From: an uncultured Saprospiraceae bacterium
GTDB taxonomy: Bacteria > Bacteroidota > Bacteroidia > Chitinophagales > Saprospiraceae
DNA: 64,000 nucleotides
Direction: 5' to 3'
Assembly (NCBI GenBank): GCA_937942435.1
Contig: CALDEM010000041.1
Coordinates: 62,001 to 126,000, forward strand
A program made the position numbers and the translations under genes. Below, in pieces: positions 61,748-64,000 of the stretch (positions within the stretch are counted from its first letter, which is position 1; each line of letters opens with the position of its first letter). The notes beneath the pieces are model-generated. The model did no database searches and had not been told where the DNA came from. It saw only the letters and a list, made by a program, of their open reading frames with translations.

Positions 61748-61858
61748 TAAGGAGATAATCGAACTCATATAGGCCCGAGTCAGATTGGTCAGAGCGATGT
61801 TATATTTGGACATATATGTTAAAATAATATATAATTCTTTTATGCATACTCTCTTCAC

Positions 61859-61866
61859 TACCTTTG
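61859..61866 (+). promoter_or_regulatory. candidate -7 box of the first IPTM-tail protein gene
   Basis: TACCTTTG is an exact match to TAnnTTTG, 24 bp before the ATG at 61891. The -33 element is not clear. Confidence 0.4.
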
Positions 61867-61890
61867 TAATGTGTGTGCCTTTACAAAGTT

Positions 61891-62604
61891 ATGAGTCAAA
61901 GATTGACACTTACTAAGTTAATCGTTTTAATAGTTTTCTCTATTACATCTATCTCTTCCTTATCAGGAAAGCCCAATATCAGTTGCCCTGTCAACTTCGC
62001 GTTTAGCTTTAGTGATCAGAGTTCTCTTGATGAGACATTTTCTGATTACATAAAAGCATTTATACTTACTGAAGATGGGTGTGCTATTACATCAGCAACT
62101 GACCTCACTTCTTTTGCTGCCCCCTCATATACTGGAGGAACTGTGACCATACTTTTTGAAGCAACAGACTGCAACGGAACGGCGAGTTGCACAGCGACAT
62201 TTACAGCGATAGATAATTGTGCAGGTACGCCACCAGCGATCCCACTCTGTCCCGCTAACATGACCTTAGGTAACTGTACAAGTGATGAAGAAGCGATGGC
62301 TGCTTTTAGGCTATGGCTTGAGGGATTTTCTTTTACAGGAGGGTGTGATGTCACAACAACAGACTTAAGTAATTATAGGCCTCCCGGATGTGGTGGGACT
62401 ACAGAGGTTCTTTACGAAGTGATCAGCCAAGGCTTTGCTGTAGGCTGCAGAGCCACCTTTGCGATACCTGCAGAAGTCGCTGCTCCAGATCCTATAGACC
62501 CCATCCCAACAATGGGGCAATGGAGCGTCATTTGCTTGTTTTTAATCTACATGATCATTGGTGTATTAGCACACGACAGCAACAGCTTGCTTGCTGTCGA
62601 TTAG
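61891..62604 (+). CDS. secreted Cys-rich protein with IPTL-CTERM-like tail (1)
   Basis: 237 aa from ATG 61891 (a GTG at 61873 is in frame). Signal peptide (LIVLIVFSITSISSLS). Two ~90-residue Cys-containing modules: ISCPVNFAFSFSDQ...TATFTA, HYR-like, and LCPANMTLGNC...CRATFAIPA. The C-terminus is PIPTMGQWSVICLFLIYMI, then HDS, like the IPTL-CTERM surface-sorting signal (IPTLSEWG plus a hydrophobic stretch). The basic tail is weak here. It has no known enzymatic motif and may be a surface or matrix protein. Confidence 0.78.
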   Translation: MSQRLTLTKLIVLIVFSITSISSLSGKPNISCPVNFAFSFSDQSSLDETFSDYIKAFILTEDGCAITSATDLTSFAAPSYTGGTVTILFEATDCNGTASCTATFTAIDNCAGTPPAIPLCPANMTLGNCTSDEEAMAAFRLWLEGFSFTGGCDVTTTDLSNYRPPGCGGTTEVLYEVISQGFAVGCRATFAIPAEVAAPDPIDPIPTMGQWSVICLFLIYMIIGVLAHDSNSLLAVD

Positions 62605-62863
62605 ATACAATGCTTATAAAATCTCACTCCCCTCGAATTTATACAACTTCTCTAGTGATACGCTATCAACGCTCGATATAATCAAAACAAGAGCTAACTA
62701 CACGTTGATAATCAAATAGATACAAGCTTTTGTTAATGTATAAGCTCCATGTTATCTGGGGCGCATACATACTAATAAGACATATTTGTTAAATGCATTT
62801 GTGAATCATTCTTGCTTTTGTTCTCTTGTCTATCTTACCACTCGATCCAGAGCAAACTGAGTT

Positions 62864-63580
62864 ATGATTCCAAGATTTTCATTCTACAAAATGAGCTGTA
62901 TAGCATTCTTTTTCATTGCTATGATAGCACACTCTAACGCCGCGCCCAATCTTTCCTGTCCTGGTAATTTTGCATTTACCTACACAGATCAAGCGAGTCT
63001 CGATGAATCTTTTGCTGATTACTTAAGAGCCTTTAGGACTTCGGAAGATGGATGTGCGATTACCTCAGTTACTGATTTATCAACATTAGATGCTCCTTCT
63101 TTTACAGGAGGGTGCATAACGATTAATTTTACAGCAACGGACTGCGAAGGTACAGACAGCTGCTCAGCGACATTTATTGCGAATGGTCCCACACTCAACA
63201 CTGAGGCAGCGTTAGACATTCCAGAAAATATGACTTTGGCTAATTGCATGGATGACGAGCAAGCGATGACTGCTTTTTTAGCTTGGATTGGAGAGTTTGG
63301 CTTTACTGGTGGATGTGGTGGCACCACTGCCACAGACCTAAGTACATTTAGCCCTCCAGGATGTGGTGGTACAACAACGGTAGCATACAACGTCACCAGC
63401 GCAGGTATAACAATAGGAGAAACTCGCACATTTTCTATACCCGCAGCTGTGATAGCTCCCGATCCAGCTGCTGCTGTGCCTACCATGGGACAATGGGGTA
63501 TCATCTGCCTACTCTTGATCATTATGATTGGCGGTGTGCTTGAGTTGAGAAGATCATCTTCATTACTTTCAACTAAGTAG
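62864..63580 (+). CDS. secreted Cys-rich protein with IPTL-CTERM-like tail (2)
   Basis: 238 aa, paralogue of the preceding gene. Signal peptide (CIAFFFIAMIAHSNA), two similar modules (LSCPGNFAFTYTDQ...TATDCEGTDSC and IPENMTLANC...GGCGGTTATDLS), and a C-terminus VPTMGQWGIICLLLI then MIGGVLELRRSSS. The tail fits IPTL-CTERM better than in copy 1 (motif, hydrophobic helix, basic end). The 259-bp gap between the copies shows no ORF or repeat. Confidence 0.8.
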   Translation: MIPRFSFYKMSCIAFFFIAMIAHSNAAPNLSCPGNFAFTYTDQASLDESFADYLRAFRTSEDGCAITSVTDLSTLDAPSFTGGCITINFTATDCEGTDSCSATFIANGPTLNTEAALDIPENMTLANCMDDEQAMTAFLAWIGEFGFTGGCGGTTATDLSTFSPPGCGGTTTVAYNVTSAGITIGETRTFSIPAAVIAPDPAAAVPTMGQWGIICLLLIIMIGGVLELRRSSSLLSTK

Positions 63581-63592
63581 ACTTAACGTTTA

Positions 63593-64000
63593 TCAAAGCT
63601 GATTGAGTACTTTATGAATCGGATGCAGTACGGATGCACCAAGACTCATAGATCGCTCAGGAGACCATCCATAATAAGGGTCTGGCCAATCATCATTGTC
63701 CTTAAACGGCATCTCTATCGTATAAGCAAGACAGTTAAATCGTTGCGCGATCTGATTAGAACAAACGGTCATGTTAGCACTACCTGGCTTATCAGGTCCA
63801 TAGTTGTGTTTGTCTTGAAAGTCTGGACAGATCTCTATCCAATGAGCCTTAAAGCTATCTTCTAATCCCTTGATTCTATCTGTATAGTTGGGTATCCCTT
63901 CTGCTCCAGCGACAAAGTTGTATGGGATCGCTTCGTCACCATGTACATCGAGCAACATATCCACTCCTATCTCATCCATCTTCTTGAGGGCATAGTAGAC
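63593..64000 (-). CDS. M14-type zinc carboxypeptidase (N-terminus beyond window)
   Basis: C-terminal part of a gene that begins beyond position 64000; 135 codons are visible. LLDVHGDEAIPYNFVAG carries the third zinc His, followed by GPDKPGSANMT and the catalytic Glu in YTIEMPFKDN, then GWSPERSMSLGA. This pattern is that of cytosolic carboxypeptidase/AGBL-like M14 enzymes, also present in bacteria. The 5' part with the HxxE pair is outside the window. Confidence 0.85.
   Translation of the reverse strand, partial: VYYALKKMDEIGVDMLLDVHGDEAIPYNFVAGAEGIPNYTDRIKGLEDSFKAHWIEICPDFQDKHNYGPDKPGSANMTVCSNQIAQRFNCLAYTIEMPFKDNDDWPDPYYGWSPERSMSLGASVLHPIHKVLNQL

Overview
The window is a chromosomal segment of a Bacteroidota bacterium, most likely of the Saprospiria/Lewinellaceae type. 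The evidence is: a sulfatase ending in a type IX secretion (Por) sorting domain; many lipoboxes and families typical of the phylum (DUF1080, DUF4097, DUF5916, DUF983, DUF2200, M56-TonB, LytS/LytTR, SPFH with an Arc-like partner); the helix-hairpin-helix module that this phylum also adds to ribosomal protein L21; promoters with the TAnnTTTG -7 box; no recognisable strong Shine-Dalgarno sequences; frequent TTG/GTG starts; and moderately AT-rich DNA. No integrase, transposase, phage gene, CRISPR array or tRNA was seen. The only stable RNA gene I can support is tmRNA.

Layout. 1-7.1 kb: truncated M20 dipeptidase, prolyl oligopeptidase, a secreted unknown protein, miaE, FkbM methyltransferase, PhzF protein and a T9SS sulfatase. 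7.4-11.6 kb: a terminator-closed operon of an OmpA-like protein, a membrane-anchored coiled-coil protein with 66-bp tandem repeats, and an HU-like protein; the last two share a C-terminal helix-hairpin-helix module. 11.6-16.5 kb: nudK, an ATPase, an amidohydrolase lipoprotein, DUF983 and an acyltransferase. 16.5-17.2 kb: diverged tandem repeats and tmRNA. 17.4-21.7 kb: the cysE-HAD-cysM-SixA operon and a TM-helix (mechanosensitive-like) channel. 21.6-22.3 kb: a gene-poor interval with a possible structured leader and a 41-aa ORF. 22.3-31.4 kb: Gfo/Idh/MocA oxidoreductase, gap-pgk, a DPP IV-like peptidase, a DUF1080 protein behind a Fur-like box, and an SDR. 31.5-34.6 kb: sulfotransferase-like protein, DUF2200 and a second sulfatase.

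34.7-44.3 kb is the most system-like part. It holds a CarboxypepD_reg protein, a secreted protein with ten SDHY repeats, an active LytS-type kinase translationally coupled to a kinase-like paralogue without its catalytic residues, a LytTR regulator, then an ECF sigma factor with its own candidate promoter, an anti-sigma/HEAT protein, two DUF4097 proteins and an S41 protease. 44.6-52.7 kb carries DUF5916, a desaturase, DUF805, a large beta-propeller protein and a VOC protein. 52.9-55.3 kb is a BlaI/M56-TonB operon with two 16-bp operators flanking its promoter, beside an internally deleted SMP-30-like gene. 55.4-58.3 kb is an SPFH/PH/RHH operon and an orphan DNA methyltransferase. 58.4-61.7 kb is a lactonase followed by a Crp/Fnr-HchA-nitroreductase cluster. 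61.9-63.6 kb carries two paralogous secreted proteins with an IPTL-CTERM-like tail, and the window ends inside an M14 carboxypeptidase gene.

All functions come from reading the sequence and from family knowledge. No database or folding computation was run.
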